Source: JAUWVG01 sp964633715
GTDB lineage: Bacteria > Acidobacteriota > Aminicenantia > Aminicenantales > Aminicenantaceae
Direction: 5' to 3'
DNA length: 64,000 nt
NCBI GenBank assembly: GCA_964633715.1
Contig: CAZWHQ010000004.1
Coordinates: 53,918-117,917, forward strand
Shown: positions 50,804-58,052 of the stretch, piece by piece
Layout: every line of letters starts with the position of its first letter
Numbering within the stretch: position 1 is the first letter of the stretch
Program-made: the position numbers and the translations under genes
The notes under the pieces: generated by a model
Told to the model about the DNA's origin: nothing
What the model saw: the letters and a program-made list of their open reading frames with translations, nothing else
Databases searched by the model: none

Positions 50804-51892
50804 TTATCGCTGAATAACATCTAGAACCTCAATTTCAAAGACAAGTGTTGTGTTGGGAGGAATCACAAACCTTTTATGGCCTTGAATCTCTTGTGCGTAA
50901 AACCCGCTTGTCCTAAACGCCAGTTCAGAGGGAAGGATAAGGATTCGTTTTTCTCCTTTTCTCATATCGGAAAGGGCCTCCAAAATTCCTGCGATTGTCC
51001 GGCTTTCTCCCAGTTTGAAATCAAAAGGAGTTGCTTCCGTCACTGGAGATGGAAATCCATTATCGCCAGATGTAAATGGCAAGTCTCCATCGATAGTTTT
51101 GCCTGAATAGAGAACTTTTACCGTCGCTTCAGGTTTTGGTTTTTGGCCTTGTCCTTGCTGAATAACAACATATTTCAGGCCGCTTTCTGTTGTTACGGCC
51201 TGAGGCCAGTTTGCCTGGATGATATCGGCCTCTTTTTTTATCTTTGCTTTTTCTTCCTCTTTTAATTTTTGATTGGCTTCAGCAACTAATTTTTGAAAGG
51301 ATTCTGTGTCTGGTTTGAATTTTCTGGCTTTTTTTCCGATACGGACAATTTCTATATTCTCGATGACATCATCCTGGACAATTGAATAGACCACTTCAAT
51401 ACCTTCAATCACATGCCCGAACACGGTATAGTTGCCGTCCAGATAAGAACGATCACTCAAAGTGATATAAAATTGACTGCTGTTGGTATGCGGGCCCCCA
51501 TTGGCCATTCCCAGCATACCTGCACTGTTGTGCCTGAGGTCAGGATGAATTTCATTTGGAAACATGTAACCAGGGCCTCGAGTTTTCCCATCCTTAGGAT
51601 ATCCACCCTGAATGACATGATTGGGGACAACCCTCTGAAAGGTGGTCCCATCGAAAAAGGGAGTGCCTTCAGGTAAAGCCGTATTTTCTATGGTTCCTTC
51701 TGCTAAACCCACAAAATTAGTCACAGTCATAGGAGCTTTCTCAAATTCCAAATAGAGAACGATCTGGCCTTTCTCTGTGTTTAGCTCGGCATAAAGGCCG
51801 TCAGGATATTTTGACGGCGAACAGGAAAAAGTCAAAAACGTACAGATAACCAGAATAAAGAAAACGCCAATATATTGCTTTTTGTCTTTCAT
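50804..51892 (-). CDS. Peptidyl-prolyl isomerase lipoprotein, cyclophilin-FKBP fusion
   Basis: ATG 51892 lies 5 bases after GGAGG; two further upstream ATGs are closer to or overlap that site. A lipobox (LTFSC, Cys24) follows the signal helix. The cyclophilin domain covers about 30-185 (TTFQRVVPNHVIQGG, GMANGGPHTNSSQFYIT, NYTVFGHV). A charged helical linker (KLVAEANQKLKEEEKAKIKK) follows, then an FKBP-type domain (about 245-362) with VKVLYSGKTIDG, GMxE-like ILEALSDMRKGEKRILILPS and LVFEIEVLDV. Two unrelated prolyl isomerase folds in one periplasmic lipoprotein would act on exported protein folding. Active-site Arg and Phe of the cyclophilin (FQR, QFYI) are present. Confidence 0.9.
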   Translation of the reverse strand: MKDKKQYIGVFFILVICTFLTFSCSPSKYPDGLYAELNTEKGQIVLYLEFEKAPMTVTNFVGLAEGTIENTALPEGTPFFDGTTFQRVVPNHVIQGGYPKDGKTRGPGYMFPNEIHPDLRHNSAGMLGMANGGPHTNSSQFYITLSDRSYLDGNYTVFGHVIEGIEVVYSIVQDDVIENIEIVRIGKKARKFKPDTESFQKLVAEANQKLKEEEKAKIKKEADIIQANWPQAVTTESGLKYVVIQQGQGQKPKPEATVKVLYSGKTIDGDLPFTSGDNGFPSPVTEATPFDFKLGESRTIAGILEALSDMRKGEKRILILPSELAFRTSGFYAQEIQGHKRFVIPPNTTLVFEIEVLDVIQR

Positions 51893-51994
51893 CATGTCCT
51901 CCAAAATGGGCCTTATCTGAGATGGATAGACAAGTCCCCTAAGTGTATCTCAAACGTAAAGGGAAAAAAAGCCTTATAAGGCTTTAATATGAAG

Positions 51995-52396
51995 TTATAG
52001 TGCTGCTTTTTCCAGCAAAAAGGTACCTTCGGCACCGCCCTGTGTAAATTTGCCTTCGATTTTTGTTCCGGCTTCGTCCAGTTCTCCACTCAAGGTAGGT
52101 TCACCTGGTGCTCCATCAATGACAAAAGAGATTTTCTTCCCTTCTATGGTTATATCGATCAAGTTAATACCTTCGGCGCCCTGAGCAGGGATATCCATAC
52201 TGCCCTGGATTTTGCCGTTTTCGTCCAATGAAAATTCAACACTGATATCAAATGTCTGTCCCATAGCACCCAAATTTCCATTCCAAGACCCCAAAAATGC
52301 TTTGGCATCTTGAGCAAAAAGTGAAGGGGTTACAGACAGCAGGAATGTTAAACATATTATCAATGTGAGATTCTTCAAAAAAGCAAGTTTTTTCAT
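51995..52396 (-). CDS. Small secreted beta-domain protein
   Basis: The 133-residue protein has a signal peptide ending at SLFAQ and one beta domain: LGSWNGNLGAMGQTFDISVE, GKIQGSMDIPAQGAEGINLI, ISFVIDGAP, LSGELDEAGTKIEGKFTQGG. This pattern (GxWxGxL...GxxDxPxQG...GxxxQGG) is the N-terminal domain often fused to secreted alpha/beta hydrolases; here it stands alone without the hydrolase. AGGAGG precedes the ATG. A role as a binding or inhibitory module is possible; none is known. Confidence 0.72.
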   Translation of the reverse strand: MKKLAFLKNLTLIICLTFLLSVTPSLFAQDAKAFLGSWNGNLGAMGQTFDISVEFSLDENGKIQGSMDIPAQGAEGINLIDITIEGKKISFVIDGAPGEPTLSGELDEAGTKIEGKFTQGGAEGTFLLEKAAL

Positions 52397-52530
52397 AACT
52401 GACCTCCTAAATTTTTAATAATCTTTCCGAGTTGACCATAAATGTTTATACTCTATAAAAAAAATATTTATTCCGTAATTTTGCATCATTATACAGAACT
52501 TGTTTTTGAAATCATAGAATTTAAACTTTT

Positions 52531-52965
52531 TTATATAAGTTTTACTAGAATAAATATCCAATTAACAAAAAACAAGATTCCAAGAACGATAATCCCTTTG
52601 TTTAAAATTCTCCCGACCTTTTGAAGCCCGCCCCGATACCTGGAGATAGAGACCACTCCAAGGTTTACGAGAAACTGTGACAGAATATAGATGACTGTCA
52701 GTAAACCGAGTCTGTGGTGCGCTAAACTTCCAGAAATATCTCCGCGAACTGCCGAGGTTATAGAGCGTGTTATTCCGCATCCGGGGCACGGGAGTCCGGT
52801 AAGATTTTTAAAGATACATATCTCGGGCAGTGTGATTCGTCCGAAAGAGATGGAATGGCCGCCGGGAACAGGAGGTGCAAGAACAAATGCTGCTAAAAGA
52901 ATGAAGAAACATGCTGTAAGAATAACAAGAGAGGGGGCAAGTTCGGGCTTGATTCGGGAAAACAT
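52531..52965 (-). CDS. DUF2752 membrane protein
   Basis: The 144-residue protein has an N-terminal helix (about 12-33), the DUF2752 signature LTGLPCPGCGITRSITSAVR followed by a Gly-Asp and LAHHRLG, and two C-terminal helices. The PCPGCG motif could bind a metal or form a disulfide. Function of the family is unknown. Its start lies 13 bases after the stop of the upstream gene at 52978, so the two are probably co-transcribed. Confidence 0.85.
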   Translation of the reverse strand: MFSRIKPELAPSLVILTACFFILLAAFVLAPPVPGGHSISFGRITLPEICIFKNLTGLPCPGCGITRSITSAVRGDISGSLAHHRLGLLTVIYILSQFLVNLGVVSISRYRGGLQKVGRILNKGIIVLGILFFVNWIFILVKLI

Positions 52966-52977
52966 CTTTTCGTTTAT

Positions 52978-53400
52978 CTAATTAAAAGCAGCTTTAACAT
53001 CCGGTCTCATAAGAACGACAAGCGCCCAGATACCTATAGGCAGGCCTATGATGCAGCAGGGACTGATACAGGGGATCATAGCCAGAACAGAGGCCACCAC
53101 CACTAAATTCCACTGTTTGAGTTCTTTCATTTTTAGCCCGGCATAGATGATAAAGATGGCCACAAGAAGCCCTAAAAAAGAACTCCCCATACCGATAGCC
53201 CCTCCATAAAAATCTTCATACCAGCCGATATCTCGCCCTCCCCATAAAGAACCCAGACTCATTCCGATTCCCAGAGCAATGAGTGCAAATAAGGAAAACA
53301 GGCCACCTATAACTCCGGTGATTATCAATCCAATGGACGGCCCGCTGACCTGACCGGCGGGATCGATGACATAACGGGTTGTTTTTATTTCTTCTGTCAA
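52978..53400 (-). CDS. Four-helix membrane protein, unknown function
   Basis: A 140-residue protein with about four membrane helices; the C-terminal portion VLAMIPCISPCCIIGLPIGI then WALVVLMRPDVKAAF is a recurrent ending in small membrane proteins of unknown function that often precede DUF2752 genes. AGGAGGACA precedes the start. Co-transcribed with the DUF2752 gene. Confidence 0.7.
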   Translation of the reverse strand: MTEEIKTTRYVIDPAGQVSGPSIGLIITGVIGGLFSLFALIALGIGMSLGSLWGGRDIGWYEDFYGGAIGMGSSFLGLLVAIFIIYAGLKMKELKQWNLVVVASVLAMIPCISPCCIIGLPIGIWALVVLMRPDVKAAFN

Positions 53401-53534
53401 GATGTCCTCCTTTAATGTGTCATTCTAGTATACGAAATTTAAGCCCGTTTGGTTTGATTTTTTTACGAACTGTTCTCGATCCGATCGATAGGCTGAGGTA
53501 CGAGTAGATAAAAAAATATGATACAATATACATA

Positions 53535-53642
53535 ATGAAAACCATCCCCAAGCACATGCAACCGTTTTTTTGGGAGACTGAATTTAGCCAAATAAATGTC
53601 GACAAGAACATGCCGTATATCATAGAAAGAATTCTTAAGTGA
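53535..53642 (+). pseudogene. Truncated N-terminal fragment, DUF6922-like
   Basis: A 35-codon frame from ATG 53535 to TGA 53640-53642 encodes HMQPFFWETEFSQINVDKNM then PYIIERILK. This strongly resembles the start of DUF6922-type proteins (FFWD...IIERIL), which normally continue for at least 50 more residues. Here it stops abruptly where it meets another gene fragment on the other strand. It is therefore a remnant. Confidence 0.5.
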
Positions 53643-53805
53643 GTGCATTCAGTCGTTTTTTAGCATCCTCAACTTCAGGGAGGCCGGGATCAGCATGTTT
53701 CCAGAACTCGAGGAATTTTTCATAGTTGTCTGTTCCAATTATAGATAAGTTCAATCTTCTTTTATCTGCGTTAACAGAGGGGAAAAATTTTGTTTTAACC
53801 GAAAG
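53635..53805 (-). pseudogene. C-terminal TPR-like fragment
   Basis: A minus-strand frame open from 53805 to the TAA at 53637-53635 encodes NYEKFLEFWKHADPGLPEVE then DAKKRLNAL. The FWKxADPGLPEVEDAKKRLxxL pattern is typical of the last repeat in TPR proteins. No start codon with a ribosome site exists and the upstream part is missing. It overlaps the DUF6922-like fragment by 8 bases, and the rdhC stop lies 12 bases away on the other side. Confidence 0.5.
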
Positions 53806-53817
53806 TCAAATGAAAGG

Positions 53818-54999
53818 TTAATCTGCGTATTTTTCAGTGCTTTTTCCAGCAGAAAATTTTACCCACTTTCTCAAAAGTTTGAGAAAATCGGTCACGGGCC
53901 GCAGGGGGCAGAGGTAGCTGCACCAAGGTCTTCGGAAAAATAGAGATACAATAAGAACCACAGCTAGGAATATGAACAGGAGATTTGTGCCGATTAGACG
54001 GAAAAAGGCCCCAAAAACTTCATAACTGGAGACACTGGGATTGCGGGCGATAAGGGCCCAGAGGATTGCACCTAAAGCTAAAATCCTTTGAAACCAGCTA
54101 AGTGATATATGAATCCGATTGGGCATCTTGTTTTTGGCGCCTCCTATCACACCCAGGCATTCCTGAGTGGCTCCAAAAGGACAAAACCAATCACAGTAGG
54201 GATTCCTGTTGTCGATCAGTGTGATAAAGACAATTCCTCCCAACAGAATGTACCAATAGAGATCGATCTGCCACTTGGGCCAGTATCCCAGCAGGATTTT
54301 ATTGATAAGAACCAAAGTAAAAGGTTTGTTTAGAATGAAGCCTAAAAAACCGATCCCGGCCAGCATGGATATCCATCGGGCCGCTTTTTTTGGTTTGAAT
54401 TTCTTCTGCCTGGCGATAAGGCCAAAAAGAAAAAGGGTCAGCAGCACGATCTCCGGAGTACCAAATTGAACCTTTGGTGAGGGCTCTTCGATGGCGGGAA
54501 GGTTGAGTGCCTTTGTGGCCACCTGTCGGGTGGCCTTTTTAACCGCATCGACAAGAGCCCTTACGCTGTAAGTTGCTCCTGTTACTCCGTCGATGTCCTG
54601 ACCTATAAGGAACGGATCCGCATAGGACTTATCCTTGAGATTATCGATCAGGCGGCTTCTGAGTACACGCCTGAAAAAAGAAAAGGTTTCTTTATGATCT
54701 ACAACTTCTATTCCAGTGACAGAGCCTTCCGAAGAAACAGCGGCAATAACTTTAAGAGCCCCTCCATAACCGTCGGCAGTGCCTAAACTGGCATAACCCA
54801 GCAAATTATCTTTGTCTTCAGTGTCCCACGCCGCATAAACATTCCCCTGTATTTGCTCAAAATGTCTGGATTGAGGAAAAAGGCGTTGAAAAAATGGCTC
54901 CAAATCAGCTTCAGATCTGTTCAGACCGACAAACCAGGCTGCAATAATCAAGCCCACAGCCACAAGGGCTAAAACACGTTCCAGGAGTTTAGATGTCAT
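53818..54999 (-). CDS. rdhC: RdhC/PceC-like (NosR-type) membrane flavoprotein with FMN-binding domain
   Basis: The 393-residue protein has an N-terminal helix (about 7-25), an extracytoplasmic FMN-binding domain with the covalent flavinylation motif Dxx(S/T)GAT (Asp137 to Thr143), and five to six membrane helices. Two cytoplasmic-side CxxxCP motifs are present: CDWFCPFG and CSYLCPLRP. This is the PceC/NosR/NirI architecture. It is the third gene of the rdhB-rdhA-rdhC operon, starting 17 bases after the rdhA stop with AGGA just before the ATG. PceC-type proteins are proposed to pass electrons from quinol to the dehalogenase or to assist maturation. No ApbE flavin transferase is in the window. 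A NosR-like role elsewhere is less likely given its neighbours. Confidence 0.88.
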   Translation of the reverse strand: MTSKLLERVLALVAVGLIIAAWFVGLNRSEADLEPFFQRLFPQSRHFEQIQGNVYAAWDTEDKDNLLGYASLGTADGYGGALKVIAAVSSEGSVTGIEVVDHKETFSFFRRVLRSRLIDNLKDKSYADPFLIGQDIDGVTGATYSVRALVDAVKKATRQVATKALNLPAIEEPSPKVQFGTPEIVLLTLFLFGLIARQKKFKPKKAARWISMLAGIGFLGFILNKPFTLVLINKILLGYWPKWQIDLYWYILLGGIVFITLIDNRNPYCDWFCPFGATQECLGVIGGAKNKMPNRIHISLSWFQRILALGAILWALIARNPSVSSYEVFGAFFRLIGTNLLFIFLAVVLIVSLFFRRPWCSYLCPLRPVTDFLKLLRKWVKFSAGKSTEKYAD

Positions 55000-55016
55000 T
55001 AGTCCTTAAAGTTCTT

Positions 55017-56417
55017 TCACATGTGTTCGCGGGCCGTGATGCATTTCTGGCCGTCCATCTTCCAGAAATCGCTATCTTGGAGCTGATGGCCATAACCGCT
55101 GGCCTGATCCAGGGTGACCATCACTTTGTTGAGAGGATCGATTTTTCCTTTTATGACTGTCCTGATTATCTTGTGCAGCCAGGAATTGTTGGGTTTAGTG
55201 AATGGACAGACACGTTTGCAGTTGGAGCAGCTAAAGCCGTTAAAGTCGTAGCACTTTTCTGAATTTATGTACCATTTGTAGGTGCCGGGATTATTGGAAG
55301 GGGAGAGTCCTTCCCAAGTCCTGGATCCATCGCTGATTGCATTGCTGGGGCATTCTTCAGCACAGAGCATACAGGACTCACAAAATTCCGTGACACCAAA
55401 TTCGATAGGGGAGTCAGGAATAAGGGGCATGTCGGTGATAACTTTGGCCAACCGGATACGTGGTCCATACTTTGGGGTTATAAGAAGCCCCAAACGGCCG
55501 AGCTGCCCCAGTCCGGCATCGATGGCAATGGGGATACTGAGTCCTGTTCCGTTTCCGGCCGGAATGGCCCTGTATCCTAAACCACGGATAAATTGAGCAA
55601 GAGCGTTGGCCGTAAAAGCCATCCGGGAATATCCATCACCCACTGCGGCTGAAGCCAGTCTTCCAGGAGAATTGGCTATTCCGAAGTAATTTTCTTCAAA
55701 GGCCAGAGCAACAACACGATTCATCGACTTTGGAATATACCAGGCGTCTTCACCCCGTTCAAAACGCTCGCCATCAGAGAGAACAGGAATAGCGCGGCTT
55801 CTGTCTTCCCGGGTGAGAGAAAAACTATCAGAATAGATCCAGAGTGGATTGAGTTCAGCAATACCTGCGAGAGAAGCCCCATAAAAAAAGCTGGCGTGTT
55901 TAACGGCAATAGAGGCGTCTTCCCAGGTCATATTTAAATCAGCAGGATCCCAAGGTCCGAGCTGTTTTGAAAGTCCTCCCATCATACCGTAGCGGTCTGA
56001 TTCCCACCCATAACTCAGACCTCCTCCGGAGCGGGCACCATGCCAGGCTGCATCCATAAGAGCATAGTCCAAGCGGGTTTGATTGGGAACGATTCCTTTT
56101 CCGTCTCTAAGGTTGATCATAGTTAAGTTTTCTTTTGTTTCGGGACGGTTTCTCCGGTTCGGATCCCAAGTGTTCCGGCTGAATGTGGTGGATTTTTCGC
56201 TCATCTGTTTAAGTTTGTCTGGATCATAGGTGTAGGGAAATTTATTCCCGCTTAACTTTTCCACCTGAAATCCGCCATATTCGCTTTCCGATTCTACCAG
56301 AACTCCGTTTGGAGTTTTGGCGATAATACGTGGCGTCAACAGTCCGGCTCCCACGGCCGATGTCCCAAGCCCCATAAGTTTTAAGAAATCCCGCCTGTCG
56401 ATTGATGAATTGGTCAT
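55017..56417 (-). CDS. rdhA: Reductive dehalogenase catalytic subunit
   Basis: The 466-residue protein has a Tat signal (Arg8-Arg9-Asp-Phe-Leu-Lys) and the typical dehalogenase body. Motifs in order: TRLDYALMDAAWHGAR, NRVVALAFEENYFGIANSPG, GYSRM (Tyr263 in the region of the family's catalytic Tyr), FIRGLGYRAIP and IDAGLGQLGRLGLLITPKYG. Two [4Fe-4S] motifs follow: Cys346, 349, 352, 356 (CESCMLCAEECP) and Cys389, 397, 400, 404 (CSNCKRVCP). These are the features of corrinoid-dependent RdhA, which removes halogens with two electrons at the outer face of the membrane. Length is normal for the respiratory type. It starts 1 base after the rdhB stop. Substrate is unknown. Epoxyqueuosine reductase (QueG), the nearest non-respiratory relative, is excluded by the Tat signal and RdhB partner. 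Confidence 0.93.
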   Translation of the reverse strand: MTNSSIDRRDFLKLMGLGTSAVGAGLLTPRIIAKTPNGVLVESESEYGGFQVEKLSGNKFPYTYDPDKLKQMSEKSTTFSRNTWDPNRRNRPETKENLTMINLRDGKGIVPNQTRLDYALMDAAWHGARSGGGLSYGWESDRYGMMGGLSKQLGPWDPADLNMTWEDASIAVKHASFFYGASLAGIAELNPLWIYSDSFSLTREDRSRAIPVLSDGERFERGEDAWYIPKSMNRVVALAFEENYFGIANSPGRLASAAVGDGYSRMAFTANALAQFIRGLGYRAIPAGNGTGLSIPIAIDAGLGQLGRLGLLITPKYGPRIRLAKVITDMPLIPDSPIEFGVTEFCESCMLCAEECPSNAISDGSRTWEGLSPSNNPGTYKWYINSEKCYDFNGFSCSNCKRVCPFTKPNNSWLHKIIRTVIKGKIDPLNKVMVTLDQASGYGHQLQDSDFWKMDGQKCITAREHM

Positions 56418-56418
56418 A

Positions 56419-56697
56419 TCAGTCCCTTCCCGCCTTTTTTAAAAAAACAAAACGTGCCAATAAAACTCCCCAAATCACAGCAATAAATCCTGTGATAATG
56501 CCCATAACGAGTGCAGCTCGGGGAGCGCCTTCAGAAAGAAAACCGTTGATCAGTTCAAATACAAAAGTGGCATAGAGAAATCCCAGAATTGTCAATATCC
56601 ACTGCCAAATGGACAGCTGCAAGTTGTGTTTTCGGATGAGGTTTAACAGGAAAGAAAAGCCGGCCGCAATAACCGCCCCAATGAGCAGATGACTCAT
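56419..56697 (-). CDS. rdhB: Reductive dehalogenase membrane anchor
   Basis: ATG 56697 follows GGAG by 8 bases; a TTG 6 bases upstream is too close to that site. The 92-residue protein has three membrane helices (about 2-18, 28-49, 60-85) and a Glu-Gly segment FLSEGAPRAA between helices 2 and 3, as in RdhB/PceB anchors. It directly precedes rdhA with a 1-base gap. It should hold RdhA to the outer face of the inner membrane. The order rdhB-rdhA differs from the common rdhA-rdhB. Confidence 0.82.
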   Translation of the reverse strand: MSHLLIGAVIAAGFSFLLNLIRKHNLQLSIWQWILTILGFLYATFVFELINGFLSEGAPRAALVMGIITGFIAVIWGVLLARFVFLKKAGRD

Positions 56698-56842
56698 GGT
56701 CAAATCTCCTTAAATAATGACTAAAAAGATGGATTTAATTAAGCCTAAACCTATACCATACGTACAAATAACCGTCAAATGGATTTCACAATAAAGAGTT
56801 TGTCAAAGACAAGAACTTAGTGGAGTCTTTATGTGAGGATTT

Positions 56843-57091
56843 TCAATTATTATTGTTAATGCTTCTCTGTTGCGGTTTGTTCTTTTTATTTATCTCTTGT
56901 TGGACTGCCCAGGTGACATATTGTCCGATCCCATAAAATGCAAACCAGATAAAACCCACGCCAAGCCCTGTGTATACTAGCGACAGCACTAATCCATGGA
57001 TTGGAATAATAGTTGGCAGGAGAAGGCCTGCAAATACGAGAGAGAGAAATGTGGCTAAACCTTTAAAAAATGTCTCGTGTTTTGCGGGCAT
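56843..57091 (-). CDS. Small two-helix membrane protein
   Basis: The 82-residue protein has two helices (about 12-30 and 33-58) and a polar, Asn/Lys-rich C-terminus (EINKKNKPQQRSINNNN). AAAGGAG precedes the ATG by about 7 bases. I do not recognise the family. It lies 145 bases upstream of rdhB on the same strand and could belong to the same transcript, but it is not a known dehalogenase accessory protein. Confidence 0.55.
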   Translation of the reverse strand: MPAKHETFFKGLATFLSLVFAGLLLPTIIPIHGLVLSLVYTGLGVGFIWFAFYGIGQYVTWAVQQEINKKNKPQQRSINNNN

Positions 57092-57283
57092 CTTTGTGCT
57101 CCTTTCACTTAATCTACTCGTTATGGATCAGGTTTATTCGAGATTTTTGTGAAGACTATTTTTTCAAAAATGGGTAAAACAAACAGGTTCGATTTTCGGG
57201 AGAAGCCTGTTGATGACGGCATCAATCCTCTCTATCAGTTTGATTGTGATTATGCAGCGAATCGGGCTTCTGGTGTTGTTCCC

Positions 57284-57889
57284 TTAATCCCTATTCAGCC
57301 GTGCCATATCGAGTAAAAAGTCTATAAACCAAGAGACATCGCCAATTGATCCGGCTTTCCTAAAAAGTATGGATTGGGTTTCATCTTCAAGCAGTTTGAC
57401 TCCAATTAACGTTGGGGTTGCTGTCGCTTCAAGTTGTTCGAATATGGACATATCCTTGTCAGAAAAGAGTGGGAAGGGGACCTTGTACTCCTCTTTAAAC
57501 GCCGCAATTTTTTCAAGGGTATCTCTGGCTCCAATCCCGATGATCTTGATTCGATCCTTCAAATCCGGACGGCCTTCTATGGTCTCGTAAAGTTTATTGG
57601 TATTAGGCGCTTCTTTTTTGCAGTGGGGACAGGTCGTCGAAAAAATATTGATGAGGACAACATCTGCCTTGATTTGAGGGATTATGAAGCTTTTTTCATG
57701 AGAAAGACCCAAATAAGCCAGAGCTTTTTTTTCTTTGGGGGAGGGGAGAGTGATTTCACTAACTGAATTCGTTTTTTTCGATACCTGGGTTGAAGGTGAT
57801 TTTGATGTTGTTCCTATCGTTGTTGCACACCCTGTGAATAAAAGGAGACAAATGACAGTGATTATTCCAAAAGATTGTATTTTTAGCAT
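57284..57889 (-). CDS. TlpA-like thioredoxin-fold lipoprotein
   Basis: I choose ATG 57889, where a lipoprotein signal starts (lipobox LFTGC, Cys21). A longer start at 57922 would place a hydrophilic stretch before it. The 201-residue product has the redox motif Cys87-Pro-His-Cys90 in NIFSTTCPHC, and cis-Pro in ATATPTLIGV, as in TlpA/ResA-type proteins. It would reduce or oxidise thiols in the periplasm, for example in cytochrome or Fe-S protein maturation. Close to the rdh operon on the same strand, but there are 192 bases and a membrane protein gene between. Confidence 0.82.
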   Translation of the reverse strand: MLKIQSFGIITVICLLLFTGCATTIGTTSKSPSTQVSKKTNSVSEITLPSPKEKKALAYLGLSHEKSFIIPQIKADVVLINIFSTTCPHCKKEAPNTNKLYETIEGRPDLKDRIKIIGIGARDTLEKIAAFKEEYKVPFPLFSDKDMSIFEQLEATATPTLIGVKLLEDETQSILFRKAGSIGDVSWFIDFLLDMARLNRD

Positions 57890-58052
57890 GTTCTTTCTTT
57901 TTTCGAATATTATACAATTCATGATAGCATGGATTCCTTCCTTATTTCTAATTCACATATCTGGAAGCATTCATCCAAAATTTTCTGGACATTAAACCAC
58001 TGGATTTAATTCCATTAAATTGATATTTTTTGCTGGAATAAGGAACACGGTT

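Noticed and set aside
55017..56417. RdhA as an epoxyqueuosine reductase (QueG), which shares the Fe-S/corrinoid layout
   Set aside because: The Tat signal, adjacent anchor gene and PceC-like partner fit respiratory reductive dehalogenases, and QueG is cytoplasmic without such partners.
57170..57316. A 48-codon + strand frame upstream of and overlapping the TlpA-like gene end
   Set aside because: It has no ribosome site, overlaps the end of a well-supported gene on the other strand and shows no recognisable protein pattern.
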